The notes beneath the pieces are model-generated. The model saw only the letters and a program-made list of their open reading frames with translations. It was not told the origin of the DNA and searched no databases. A stretch of 64,000 bases of DNA from Dipteris shenzhenensis (taxonomy: Eukaryota > Polypodiophyta > Polypodiopsida > Gleicheniales), in NCBI GenBank assembly GCA_047967505.1, contig CM106539.1, one strand, 5' to 3'. Position numbers and translations under genes: made by a program. Below, in pieces: positions 46,627-58,944 of this stretch (positions are counted from its first letter, which is position 1; the number at the start of each line of letters is the position of its first letter).

Positions 46627-48052
46627 CCGGGTGATCTAGCTGAGCGTGCGTGAATGCTTGGAAGCCCAATAGCTTTGTGGGAGGAAGGAGAAGCTTTGTG
46701 GGAAGCTTTGTGGGTGACTTTACTTGCATCGGAGTGTGCAGAGACCTTGGAGAAACCTTTGGAAAAGTCACTTTGGCTTTGCGAAGTGGTTTTGAGAGCC
46801 TGTTAAGTGGTTTCAAAGAAAAAGTCGTTTTTTGAGCTTTTCCCTGTTCCGTTCGATGACAGAGACTCCGTATTGACTTGTAGAGGCAACTATTGCTTGC
46901 TTTTGGTATCCACATTACTTCAGGAGCTTGGAAACACCTTCATTCTTGAATCCGGGATCATTTCATTGGATTTCTGGCTCTCTGTGTCAGTTTCTGCGTT
47001 TTTTGCTCGGGTGTTGGAACTCAAGTTTGGAGCAACCATTTGCAGATCTGTCAGTTCCGGTGGACTCAGGAGGTCCTAAAACTTCTATGTTGCTCATCAT
47101 TCACACTCTGGTGGAGTTTACAGATAGCTCTGTTTCCAAAAACGTTTTTCAGTCCGTGTGTTGGACCCAGTGATTGAGACCACAGTTTCCAAAACCGTCT
47201 GTCCCATTGCATTCCGGATGCCCAAAAACCCCTACCTATAAGTTCTTGCGTGATTCGGTGGAGGATTTTCAGAGTTATAAATCTCTCTGTATTCGATTTC
47301 GTCTCTCTATTATGCATTTTTCATACTAAGGTTTTGAAACCTTAGATTTATGCCACATGGCAGTGGATAAGTGTTGACTCCCATTTCTCACTCATCGGTT
47401 GGGATTTTGGAGTTCTGGCAGAAGAGAGATATTTGCAGATTTTCTTGCTGAGTCCGATTATGCAATGGCGCCCATGTTTTGAAGCATCTCAGGTTCTATT
47501 TTCAGTAGCGCTCATTACCGTGGGACTATGATTTCTTGAGCATACCTTATGTAGATCACTCTGGTTGCAGTTTGAGCAGTGTGCACTCATTCGTGGTATG
47601 CATTGGGTTGCAATGGATGATTTATAGGCCATTTGGATGCATTGCGGTCCTTGTTGGATGCGATGATAGGCCCAAATTGCCTTGTGGGATGCTATTTTTT
47701 ATGGACGCTTTGCACATGGATGCCATTTTATGCTGAGGGACAGCTTTGACACATTGTTGGTGATGCACTGATAGTGCTATGCTCTCTTGGATGAGATATA
47801 ATTGATGCATATGCCAATGGATGGTGTTTATGCTTGAGTCATTTGGCACTTATTGGCATTTTCTTTTGGGCCAGATTTGCTCATATGGATGCATAATATA
47901 TGCACATGAGTCAGATGCATCTTTTGATGCTTTGAGCTTTGAGTTTTGGTGATATTTCACTCTATTGTGGCATACACATTTGGGTGCACCTGGTATTTGG
48001 TGTGATTCTCTCTTGCAGGGACTAGCATTTGGGATTTTGTTTCATTTGCATC

Positions 48053-51000
48053 ATGGCATCCTCTTCCATGCCTGAAAAGGAGTTTTTCAGCATTAAAAAG
48101 TTTGATGGGACAAACTTTTCTTTGTGGAAAGAACAAATAAGGGATGTGCTTATTCAAAAGAAGCAGATTAAACCCTTGGCAGGGATTGAAGCTAAGCCTG
48201 CAAATATGTCTGAGGATGATTGGAATGATTTGGATACATTAGCAAAGTCTACTATTAGACTTCATCTTGCAGAGTCAGTTTATTTCACAGTAGTAAATGA
48301 GCAGACTACGGAAGATTTGTGGAAGAAACTGTGTGCCACTTATGAGAAGGAAACTGCCTCTAATAAAGTTTACCTCATGAAGAGGTTGTTTGAGCTGCAG
48401 ATGAAGGAAGGGTTCTCCATTGCTTCTCACTTGAATGAGTTCAATATTATTTTCAGGCAGCTTCAGGCTCAGAAGATGAATTTTGATGCGGAGACTAAGG
48501 CAATATTTCTCTTATGTTCATTGCCATCCTCATGGGATACCTTCCGTACAGCTGTCAGTAACTCTGCACCTGGTGGAGTACTGAAATTTGATGATGTTGT
48601 GGGTAGCTTGTTGGCCGAGGAGATTAGACGAAAGTCTATGGATGGCAACAAGCAGGATGCAGCCTTAAATGTGCAAAGGGGCAGATCACAGTTCAGGGGG
48701 AAGTCCCAAGAAAGAGGGAAGTCTCGTAGCAAATCCAAGGCACGAAACATTGAGTGTTACCACTGTGGCAAGAAGGGCCATATGAAAAAGTATTGCTACA
48801 AGCTGAAAAGAGAGCAAAAGGATAAGAAAAAGAATGCAAATTGGGGTGCAAATCAAAAGGAAGAGAGTCCAAGGGAGGACAAAGGAAAAGTGAAGATCGA
48901 GGAGATCAATGCAGTCACACATGATAGTGACAATGATGTTCTCTTCATGTCTACTTTATCTGCAGAGTTGCTTACCACTTCAGATGATGCATATTCCCAG
49001 GATTGGATTTTGGATTCTGGTGCTTCATTCCATGTTACTCCCCATAGGGAATGGTTCTCCACTTATGATAGTGGAAAGACAGGTTGTGTGCATCTTGGAA
49101 ATGACTATGCATGTGACATAGTGGGAGCAGATGACATAAAGTTTTCTTTTGCAAATGGGTCTGCATTTGTTTTGAAACATGTGAGACATGTGCCTAAGTT
49201 GACCAAGAGTCTTATTTCAGTGGGTCAGCTAGATGATGCTGGTTTTCACACCACTTTTGGCTTTCAAAGTTGGAAAATTCAAAAGGGCTCTATGCTTTTG
49301 GCTAGGGGTGCCAAGTGTGGGACTTTGTATCCCTTACATGTATCAGGGGTATTTGATCATGTTGTTGCAATAACCGAGTAGCCAAGCACTTCTTTGTGGC
49401 ATTGCAGGTTGGGGCACATGAGCCAGAATGGAATGAAACTCTTATGCCGTTTGGGTTATGTACCGCATTTGAGTTTCTCTGATTTTGAATTTTGTGAGCA
49501 CTGTCTCTATGGGAAGCAGATTAAATCAACCCATAAAAGAAGGGGAAAGAAAGAGTTTGAAATGCTTGATTTGGTGCATTCAGACGTATGTGGTCCCATG
49601 CCTACACGGTCATTAGGCGGGGCTGAATACTATGTGACATTCATTGATGATGCAACTAGGAAAGTGTGGGCTTATGCTATAGCTCGGAAGAGTGATGTGT
49701 TCCAGGTATTTCAGAAATGGCTGGCCTTGGTTGAGAATCAGTCAGGTAGAACGCTTAAATGCCTACGGACTGACAATGGTGGAGAGTATCTCTCTCATGA
49801 CTTTCAGCATTTCTGTGATACTCGTGGGATTAAGAGGGAGCTTACATCCCCTCGTACTCCAGAGCAAAATCCAGTTGCAGAAAAGATGAACCGTACCATT
49901 CAAGAAAGGTTGCAATGCATGCTTTCCAATGCAAGTCTTTCTGGTGGTTTTTGGGCTGAGGCAATGAAGACTGCAGTGCATGTGATCAATAAATCACCTA
50001 GTAAGAGTTTGGATGGTGGTATTCCTAAAGAGGCATGGAGTGGCAAGAAGCCCTCTTACTCTCATTTGCGTATATTTGGGTGTGAGGCATATGCACATGT
50101 GCCAAAAGAGCTTCGAAAGAAGCTAGATCCTAAGTCTAGGAAATGCATCTTTCTGGGTTATGGTGAAAGTGGAGAGATGGGCTATCATCTCTGGGATCCA
50201 GAAGCAAAGAAGATCATACGTAGCCATGATGTGGTCTTCAATGAGAAGAAGATGCATAAGGCACCCATGAGGGATGTGGAAATGAGGAGAATCACTTTCC
50301 AGGATGTGAATCCACCTGCATATGTTGATAGACAGCAAGCTGTCCATGCACCAAATGTGCAAGAAATGGTACCACCAAGTACTCCCACAAATATACAATC
50401 AAGGGTAGATGATGGATCATCTATTGGTGGAAACGATGAGCCAAATGTGGCTGATATGCAAATGGGACAGCAAGTTGAAATGCCCTTGAGAAGATCATCT
50501 AGAGTGTCTAGACCACCTGATAGGTTTGTTCCAGGGGTAGACTATGTGATGCTTACTGATTGCGGGGAGCCTTCTTGCTACAAAGAGGCTATGATGCATG
50601 AGTATCAACGCAAGTGGGAGTATGCGATGCAATCAGAGATGAGTTCACTTATGAAGAATAAGACTTGGGACTTGGTTTCTTTGCCACATGGAAAGAAAGC
50701 ATTGCCATGTAAATGGGTCTACAAAATGAAGGTCACAGGTGATGATGTGCCTAGGTACAAGGCCCGTTTGGTTGCTAAAGGGTTCAAGCAAGAGAAGGGT
50801 GTGGACTTTGATGAGATATTCTCTCCGGTTGTGAAGATGACCACACTTAGATGCATGCTTGGACTAGTGGCATCAGAGGATATGGAGCTTATGCAGATGG
50901 ATGTCAAGACAGCTTTCTTGCATGGGGATTTGCATGAGGAAATTTACATGGTGCAGCCGGAAGGCTTTGAAGAAAAGGGCAAAGAGCATTTAGTTTGCAA

Positions 51001-52147
51001 GCTAAAGAAGAGTCTCTATGGTCTTAAGCAAGCGCCTAGAGAATGGTATCAGAAGTTTGATTCTTTCATTCGGTCCCAGGGTTTTAGAAGGAGTGAAATT
51101 GATCACTGCCTCTACACTAAAAGGGCTAAGGATAGTAGCCTGATAATCCTGGCACTATATGTGGATGATATGCTATTGGCTAGCAAGAATACTTATGAGC
51201 TAGATGCATTAAAGGCCAAGTTGCATGAGCCCTTTGATATGAAGGATTTGGGATTTGCAGGTCATATTCTTGGTATGCGCATCACGTGTGATCGGAGTAG
51301 GAAACTCCTTTGGCTTTCACAAAAAGAGTATGTTACAAAAGTATTGCAGCGTTTCAATATGGAGGGGGGGAAGGCAGTGAGTACTCCATTGCCTCCATAT
51401 GTGAAACTGAGTCATACAGATAGTCCCAAATCAGATGAGGAAAGGGCCATGATGGCCAAGGTTCCTTATGCATCAGCAGTTGGGAGTCTTATGTATGCTC
51501 TGATAGCTACTAGACCAGACATTGCATTTGCAGTGGGAGTTGTTAGCTGGTATATGGCTAATCTAGGAAAGAGGCATTGGGAGGCAGTTGAGTGCATCAT
51601 GAGGTACATGAAGGGTACCAAGGAGATGTGCATTTGCTTTGGTAACGGAGACATGCATGTACTTGGATACACAGATTCAGACTATGCAAGGCATGTGGAT
51701 AGTAGGAGATCCACTTCTGGTTATGTGTTCACCTTTGCAGGTGGTGCAGTGTCGTGGATGTCTCGCACACAGAAGTGCGTTGCTTTGTCTACCACAGAGG
51801 CTGAGTATGTTGCAACCACAGAGGGTTGCAAGGAGGCTATATGGCTTGGTCGGCTAGTGGGAGATTTGGGGATTCATACAGATGTACCGACATTGCATAG
51901 TGATTCCATGAGTGCTGAATCATTGCATAGTGATTCCATGAGTGCTATTCAGCTAGCACGAAATCCGGTCTTTCATGCAAAGACCAAACACTTTGAGGTC
52001 AGGTACCATTTCATCAGGGAGGTACTTGAGGACAAGCGCATAGAGCTTGTCAAGGTTCATACAGATGATAACCCTGCAGATATGCTAACGAAGAGTCTAC
52101 CTAGTCAGCGGTTTGAGTATTGTCATGTATTGATGGGCATTGGATAG
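48053..52147 (+). CDS. Copia gag-pol polyprotein with one in-frame TAG
   Basis: One frame of 1,365 codons starting MASSSMPEKEFF (chosen over an ATG 8 codons upstream because gag homology begins there). Order: gag (FDGTNFSLWKEQIR), knuckle CYHCGKKGHMKKYC (about residue 235), protease WILDSGASFHVT (about 49,000), then TAG at 49,379. It continues with the pre-integrase HCRLGHMSQNG, integrase (DLVHSDVCGP, RTDNGGEY, TPEQNPVAEKMNRT), RT (ALYVDDMLLASK, about 51,155) and RNase H (STTEAEYVATTEG). The integrase HHCC and DDE boxes and the RT YVDD box are intact. A 30-bp tandem duplication in RNase H (51,891-51,950) repeats LHSDSMSAES at the catalytic Asp. It makes the proteins for reverse transcription and integration. 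The TAG could be a mutation or a readthrough control point. Confidence 0.95.
51891..51950 (+). repeat. 30-bp in-frame tandem duplication in Copia RNase H
   Basis: CATTGCATAGTGATTCCATG followed by AGTGCTGAAT or AGTGCTATTC occurs twice in succession, duplicating ten codons around the SDSMSA segment, where related elements have a single copy (CDSQSA). Confidence 0.85.
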
Positions 52148-52186
52148 TATGCTCACTAGTTGTTCTCTCTTAAAGGCACATTGTCC

Positions 52187-52200
52187 TTTAAGTGGGAGGT
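52187..52200 (+). other. Polypurine tract of Copia
   Basis: The purine-rich TTTAAGTGGGAGGT lies directly against the 3' LTR start TGTGGGGG. Confidence 0.8.
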
Positions 52201-52371
52201 TGTGGGGGTTAAAGGTCACTGTGCCTTAACCCCGGTTATGTACAATACTCAAACACATATATAAATGAATGAAAAAGAAGATTAGGGTGGTTCTGCACCC
52301 ACCAAAACTTGTGTGGCTCTCTGTCTCTCTCTCTCCTTCTTCCGTTCTTGCTTCCGTTGAGAGCACTCTCA
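52201..52371 (+). repeat. 3' LTR of Copia
   Basis: Same length as the 5' LTR, with two differences near the end (GAGCACTCTCA versus GAGAACTCTTA). Confidence 0.95.
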
Positions 52372-52376
52372 ACCCT

Positions 52377-53530
52377 CACATGCAAATATCACACTTGAAG
52401 ATCTGCATTCCTACAGTGAGTTATCTGTCTTGACAACTAAATAAAATATGGACTGAATCTATGCATTTCCATGTAGGATGGATTGTTTCTATGGTAGGCA
52501 AGAAGATTGTAGAGACTGAGGGAAGAACCCATTATTACTGACCTGAAATCTATCTGTGTGTGCTGCTGGTCAGGATGCTGATGTTGCAGAGTATGGAGGT
52601 AGGGAAGCAAGAGAGCAGAGACTGGAGGGCAAGAGGGCTAAAACAGGATACCACAAATAAGTGCAAAATACAAATAAGGCATCTTCTAAATCCCACGCAT
52701 GTGGAATGTAGTCGTTTTTCACACGTGTGGATGGGACCCAGATCTCTTAGAGTTTGAAATTTGGCACGTGTGAAAGGTACACTTTATGCCTTGGAACTTG
52801 TGCCATTCATGATTTCATAATCATATCCACAACTACTCTTCCCTCCCCTGCCTCCCAATCTTTCATCCCTGCCAGGACCCTCGCATCTTCCATTTCCTTC
52901 TCTCTCTGATCCTTTCCTACCCAGCACACTCCATCCAGACTGCAACCTGACTGAAGACTACTACCACTGCCAGATCTCCAGGTTACCTAGAGTGCAGAGT
53001 TCAAGCTAGTGAAAGAGCAGGAGATTCACCAGTGTAACTCCAACAACATGGAAAAGGAAAAAAAAGGTCAGAATTCTAGATTGTTTTCAATGTTTTTGAC
53101 ATAGATTTCTTCCATATGTTTTTTGACATATATTTCTTCACTCAGCTTCAACCATCTTGTTACATATTCAATTGATACTGTCCAAGAATGTGGTAAATCA
53201 CAAAGGAATTTGATTGGAGATGGGTATGAATAGAACCTAGAATTTGCAACAAAATGCGAGGAGAGTGGTTTATACATCTCTAAATAGCCCATATCGCATT
53301 TTGCTGCAAATTCCTGTTAATGACACATTTCTCATAAAAAGCTTCACTCAGCTCTAGCCTTTCTCTTGCATATCAAATCATACTGTCCAGGAATCAATGA
53401 GATGAACATAGTGTTTGATTTGACATGCATATGAACAGAACTAGAGAATTTGCAACAAAATGCGAGGAGAGTGCTTTATATTTTCCAAATGGTCCCCCAT
53501 CGCATTTTGCTGCAAATTCCGGTGTCTGAT
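52377..53530. promoter_or_regulatory. Repeat array with TTTGCAA...GCGA palindromes (right part)
   Basis: Continuation of the array cut by Copia. Two tandem units of about 206 bp (around 53,165-53,315 and 53,370-53,520) each begin near TACTGTCCA(A/G)GAAT. Each contains the arms AATTTGCAACAAAATGCGAG (53,241 and 53,447) and TCGCATTTTGCTGCAAATT (53,294 and 53,500). The 52,400-52,540 segment repeats phrases of the left part (ATGTAGGATGGATTG, GAGGGAAGAACCCAT). It ends at the first exon of the rightward gene. Confidence 0.7.
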
Positions 53531-53599
53531 TTGGTTCTCACTTCTACCTCATTGTTTTGCTATCTTTAGCCTTGTGGAATTCTTCCTTGATGATGAGAA

Positions 53600-55519
53600 A
53601 TGTTTTTGCTTTGGAACAGTTGACTCCCAGGCCCCTCCTTTCAAGAGGAAGCTGGAGTTGTCTGCTATTATTAGGCCACAGCAATCACCAGGTGAGTCAT
53701 GAGAGCTCATGAAGGAATTATCTGGTGATATCCTATGCATTCACTGATTGCATATGTCAACATATAGAGCTAAAGTATATAAGTTTTTGAATAGGCAAAA
53801 AGAAGAGACTGGAGCAGAATGCTGATTCTTCCATCACAAAACAAAAGGAACCAGAAGAGGAAAATTCTCCAGATTTGCTCCTATTTGAGTTTCTTCACAA
53901 ATGCAAGGCTCAAAGAAACTTCCACATATACCACAGTATTTTCAACATGGAGTTCACAATGAGCTCTGTACTGGAGCATCACAAAGATTTTCTTTCAGAC
54001 TATTGGGATACCTTCAAAGAACTGACAAAGGCAGGAAAGAAAGTGGAAGGAGAAAAGGTTTTTGTGCATATAAATCATATTGTCTCCATTGACAGGCTGA
54101 GGTACCATGTGAACAGAAGATTTGATAGCCTGCCTGATCAATATAAATTCAACTGTAACATGCACACCAGAAAGTGTAGAGTGCTTGAGGAAACCATGGC
54201 ATTCCTTATGTACATTGTCTTCAGTCAGATGTCTTTGGATGAACAAGGGCAGGAGACTGAGGAAGAAGACACATCTGAAGCAGAGGAAAAAGAGGATGTT
54301 CCTTTGGTAACAGAAATGGCAGAGCAAGAAGAAGATATCAACCTTCAGGATGAGGGGCTACAAGTGGTTGCTCTTGACCTTGTTCAACTAAGGACACAAA
54401 CTCTGAGAGGAGCAGAGCCAGTTGAAGATTTTGATGTTTAGAGCAGCAACTATGCAGTGCCCATGCTTCCAGGTGTCTTGATTGGTGGAAAAGATTATGT
54501 TTTCCTCCATGATATAGAGTGTATGTTCAATTTGAGGGAGGACTATGCCATTTCCCTTATTGCCCAGGCTTCAAGGCTTGACAAGGAGGTTGGCATAGAG
54601 GATGACCATTCACTACTAGCTTTGGAAACAACTTTTGATCCTACAGAGGCCCTTACTTTTTGTTTCAAAGAGGTTGAAAAGTTCCAGGAGCCAGATGAAG
54701 CTACCTTCCAGCTTACACAGGAAACTATGAATCTCTCACCACTATACACAGAAAAGCCTAAAGAAGAGGCTGGACAAGAGGGGAGAGGAATAAATCTTTG
54801 GAAAGATGAACTGCTTGTTGCTGATGAAAATGAGAAGGTACTTCAAATCAAATACTTTGTCTTCTGTTTAAATTTGTTTTGTAGGTTGTGTATTAGGCTC
54901 ACTCCAATCTTTTGATATGTGGCAGCTACAAATTGAGGATGACACATTCCTCTAGAGATCAAGTGGAAGCACGCCGGTTGGGTTTTGCAAAATGTCAGGC
55001 CTAGCTCATTATATTCATGATCTAGGCAGTGCTAAGATCTTGATTTACCATAGGCAGTTGAGCAACAATGGAGAAGCCATTGTTTACTTCTTAAAATGTT
55101 TGTCCAGGGCTTTAGGTGGACATGATCTTTCATGGCGAAAGGAAAAGATCATTTTGATAGAGAGGTTGTCTGCCATAGATATATTTGGAGATTATGTGAA
55201 TAAGCAGGCCTCTAGGGCTGCTTACTTTTTGTCTTACACTTCTTATGCATTAGCATGTGGTGTTAAGGAGCCCAAATGTCTGGAGGGCTATGGAAAACAC
55301 AAGCTCATAAGGTTTCAAGAGCCACCCATGATTGCATTAGGCCACACAATCCAAGAAGAAGAATAGGTGGAGACAGCTAAAGAAAAGGATACCCCTCCCA
55401 AACAAGCAACAGAGGCAAGCATTGATAAACAGACAGTCGACATCAAGCCAATAAAGAAGAAAAAGACTCCAATCAAGATCAAAAAGAGAGTTCCGATTGG
55501 CAGGCCCTGGGAGAAATAG
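53600..55519 (+). pseudogene. Unrecognised transposon gene B (basic-acidic protein)
   Basis: Plus strand, divergent from the H3-like gene. The exon ending at 53,691 (...IIRPQQSP) has a perfect donor (CAG/GTGAGT). The next exon starts at 53,795 after ATAG and keeps the frame, giving KKKRLEQ, an NLS-like basic patch. It runs through KDFLSDYWDTFKELTKAGKK and RYHVNRRFDSLPDQYKFNCN, then a Glu-rich linker, to a TAG at 54,439. It continues in frame through LPGVLIGGKDYVFLHDIECM to a donor near 54,838. A further coding segment (SGLAHYIHDLGSAKILIYHR ... QASRAAYFLSYTSYALACG) has stops and ends in a Lys-rich tail (KPIKKKKTPIKIKKRVPIG, 55,450-55,500). No domain is recognised. The NLS-like ends suggest a nuclear protein. 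Two stops make this copy probably inactive. Confidence 0.6.
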
Positions 55520-55843
55520 GATTTAGTCATCAAATATAGCACAAACATTATATTAAAGTTGAACTGATTTGTACAAAGTCTTTGATATCTGGTATAATCT
55601 TGTATAAATGAACAATAAGTTCAAGATGAAATGATTTGTACATTTAGATAGAGTGGTGTCGTGAGATATTAAACAAACAATATATTGAAATTGTGAACGA
55701 ATTGTATTACGTTTAGATCATATGTTTCACAAAAGAAATGCTTTTGATGCATAACACCAAGAGTCACTTGTTCCACAAAAAAAAATTCTATTGACTGAGT
55801 TTGAAAACATGTGGACATAACACCAATAAGTTACAAATGAGTC

Positions 55844-58575
55844 CTATTCATGTTTATTTGTCCATTTATGGTTTCTAAATATCTTCGATTCCCTCCATTG
55901 TCTATGTCTCTCTGTTGCCATTGAATTGTCTAGAGCTTGTCTTCGTCTTTGCTTTTGGGCTAGAAGAAAAGCAAGCTTGATTTTGGAGCTAGCAACTTTT
56001 TTTTTAGCATGCAGCCTCTGTAGTATCCCTCGGTAAAACCATTGGAAGACTTCCTTTAGACTATTTGCCTTCTGACTCCCTCCATAGTGTTGTGTGTGTC
56101 TGAAAAATGCATTACGTGCCATGTAGTGAGACTTCTCCATGCCTTGGGTAGACCAAATTGCTGGGCATCCATACTTCTTGACAAAATAGGGAAGGTGGTT
56201 GTAGATGATATGCTGTAAGACATAAGAATGCATAGTAAGTAATAAAAAAAAGAGGATCACACTTAAGTAAAAGAAAAAGATAGAACCTTACCATGTAGTG
56301 AGTTATATTGCAGGCTGTCCACGCGTCTTTCATTGACTTCCCAAAATGTTTAATTGCCTCCTCAAAGTTCTTGTAATCACTCTTTGTCCATGTTACTTTG
56401 TCACAGAACATGAAGAGTTGATCAAGAGACCTCCACACCTCTGCCTTCCTATTTCGTGCTTCCCCATCTGCCTCATGATCTTTCATAGCATTATGGACTT
56501 GCTTCCACAATCCATAATTAATCTTTGAAATTGTTCTACCTTGCCTTACTTGCTTACTTTGTTTGGGTCGAGACAAGAATCTTCTTTCCTTAACACCACC
56601 AATAGAGGGCTTGATTGGTACCTCCTTGCCATTGGTAGACTTTTTAAAATCCTTTGTGATTTGAACATCTCCTCCATGCAAACCTATATCGGATAACACT
56701 TTTTCCAATGCTTGAAGAGCATCCTTTCTATTTTTTTCAGGATAGAGTTTTCAAGCAAATCCAATATATAAAAATACCAATTTCTGAATAATTGACATAG
56801 ACCATGCAATGTGCAGATGTGAACATTACATAATGGAATGTCCAAAATGGCCTTGAAGTCAGGGTCAACTTTATCTCTATTAGGTGCTCTCTTCCACCAT
56901 TTTGAATCCATTACTTGAGCTGATTCTTTGCAGTAAAGACAAGGAGACTTTGAGTTGCCTCCTTTACTAATGTTATACATGCACTTAAGTGTTTTAAGAT
57001 CCCCGGCCATGTGCCACTCTACTTGAAAATCACCTTTTCCTGCAACATGGAGATTCTCGCCTTGCACTTGTCTTTTGATTATTCTTGGTATTTCCATGTG
57101 GTGAAACACCCAATCTAGTGTTTCATGGTCTTCTGCCTTCACCTGCCAGATTATAGAAAACAAAAGTCTTACTATAACAAATTTGAAAACAATGACCAAA
57201 ATCAAGTATAAAACAAAAAATGATCATACCTGGAACGAGCCTAACCACCATATGTGTTTCTCTGACTGCACACTAAAATACTTCGAACTCGCTTCATTCA
57301 ATGACGTATTAATTGCTCCATTCATCAATGTAATAGTAACTCTTTCCATTTTATTTTCCTTTACAACCTCACACTCATCCAGTTTGATAACAAATTTCAA
57401 AATGCCTTTGCACTCCTCAAATGTTATTCCATAAAACTCGACCATTCTTGTTTGAAGTTGTTGTAGATCTACAAATATATTTTTCCAAGGATCATACACA
57501 GTGGTTCCTTTACCGCCATGGAATATTTCTTCAATATGGATATATTGCCCAATAAATTCATCTATACTTTCATTCAAATGACCTCTTATCCTCCACACGG
57601 TTGCTGGATTTGGCAGTAAAACTCATTTAATCCTTTGATCTTTCAAAGTTAAGGATATCGCATGGAAAATCGAACTATATCCCTTCCTGCTAACTCCACA
57701 AACATCAAGAGCCTCTTGGATTATAGTGCCATCAACTTGATTATTGGATACAAAGTCCTCTACAACATTGCGTTTGATTGTTTTATATTTTTTTTCCTCA
57801 ATCAAACCTTTTGCTACACTGCAAGAAAGCAATCCTTTCATTTGTTTAACAGGAAGAAGGTTCGGGTCCATATTTTCTTTTACAGGCTCCAATAATTTCC
57901 TGTAGTAACAACACAATATGCCTATATCATTCAGCACCTCCATTCTTGTTTTGTGATAATCGACAAAATAGATAGTCATTTGAGAGCCTTTTTGAGTATA
58001 CAAAATGATAAATTTCAATCTAACCTTGCTTCCTGAATTCATCGCTTGCATCCACCAGTCCCAGCCTTCAAATTTGTAATGTTTTTAATCTTCCTACTAC
58101 GTAGTCTGTCTCCAAGCACGGTTCTCTTCTTTCTTGATCTTGTCAACTCTTTTTTACTCTTTGAATGCTCCTCAATTTCATTCTGTAGCCGCTGCTCCAA
58201 TTTTGCACGAATGGCTATCTCCTGCATCTTGGCCCCCTTTTCTTGTAGGTACATCATTTTATACGTTTTCGCAAATGCAGACTGCACTGAAATATAACCA
58301 AGAAGTCCATTTTTTCCATCGCCGGCAAACCTCAGTAATGTGGTGGGATTGATAAATGGAGGTCTAGAGTTTTTTACTTGACATTTTGGATATATGCTTC
58401 CATCGCACCATAAGTCAATATGTTGAAGCCCTTCTCTTCTCATATTTTCCCGCTGTTGAGCATTTAGCACCGTATCCTTTCGTCTTTTTTGTGCTGGATC
58501 ATATTGTTCTTCTAAGTCGATGTGAAGATGGTGTAATCGCTTCTTTTGAGATAGTGACTCACTAGTATCGGCCAT
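55844..58575 (-). pseudogene. Candidate DDE-type transposase of the TIR element
   Basis: Minus strand. Exon 1 (58,575-57,229, with a frame change near 58,070 and a stop near 57,600) starts MADTSESLSQKKRLHHLHID and includes a coiled-coil region, VSRKGYSSIFHAISL, and FVIKLDECEVV (possible first catalytic Asp). Canonical introns join exon 2 (57,142-56,292), with EWHMAGDLKTLKCMYN (possible second Asp) and a SPCLYC knuckle, to exon 3 (56,212-55,844). Across the last junction the frame reads NITHYMHIIYNHLPYFVKKY, then STQGMEKSHYMARN (possible catalytic Glu) and HTQHYGG. The pattern HmxGDlKtL...pC.yC and QGmEK.H recurs in unclassified RNase H-fold transposases. I infer the role from pattern and position. 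A frameshift near 56,740 and stops make this copy defective. Confidence 0.65.
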
Positions 58576-58944
58576 TTTTTGTGCTTCTGAGGTTGCGAAG
58601 TTTGTTTTTCAATCTCATAGTCGTTTTGTAACATGAATCGTGTAAGTGTGGTGGTATCCATGTGAATATTTTGAAAACTTGCAATCACCAAGTTCAGTGA
58701 TGGATTATTTATGATAGGCCTGCACATGTCGGCAAAAGAGATGCGGAATCTTTGGTAAACAAAAAAAAATCTAAGGAGATATTTAATGCAAAATCGTGTT
58801 AGTCAGACAAAAGATTATCTTATTCCTTTTTGAATTGACAGTTCTGTAGTCCTTACTGACAGTTCTGAGCCACGTTTTCGTATTTTACTATTTTTGAGGT
58901 CTTTTAGGAGAGAAATAAATCAAAAAATAGTGAATTTCTTATAG

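Larger units (their letters stand above)
46442..52371 (+). mobile_element. Near-intact Ty1/copia LTR retrotransposon
   Basis: 5,930 bp with 171-bp LTRs and a perfect 5-bp target duplication ACCCT (46,437-46,441 and 52,372-52,376). The LTRs (46,442-46,612 and 52,201-52,371) start TGTGGGGG and end CTCTTA or CTCTCA. By eye they differ at two positions near the 3' end, so insertion is recent. A primer site lies just after the left LTR and a polypurine tract just before the right LTR. It is inserted in the central repeat array of the DNA transposon, so it is the youngest event of the nest. Confidence 0.97.

Noticed and set aside
46610-47849. Several ORFs in the Copia leader
   Set aside because: Lie between the primer site and gag. 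No homology or conserved start, so treated as untranslated leader.
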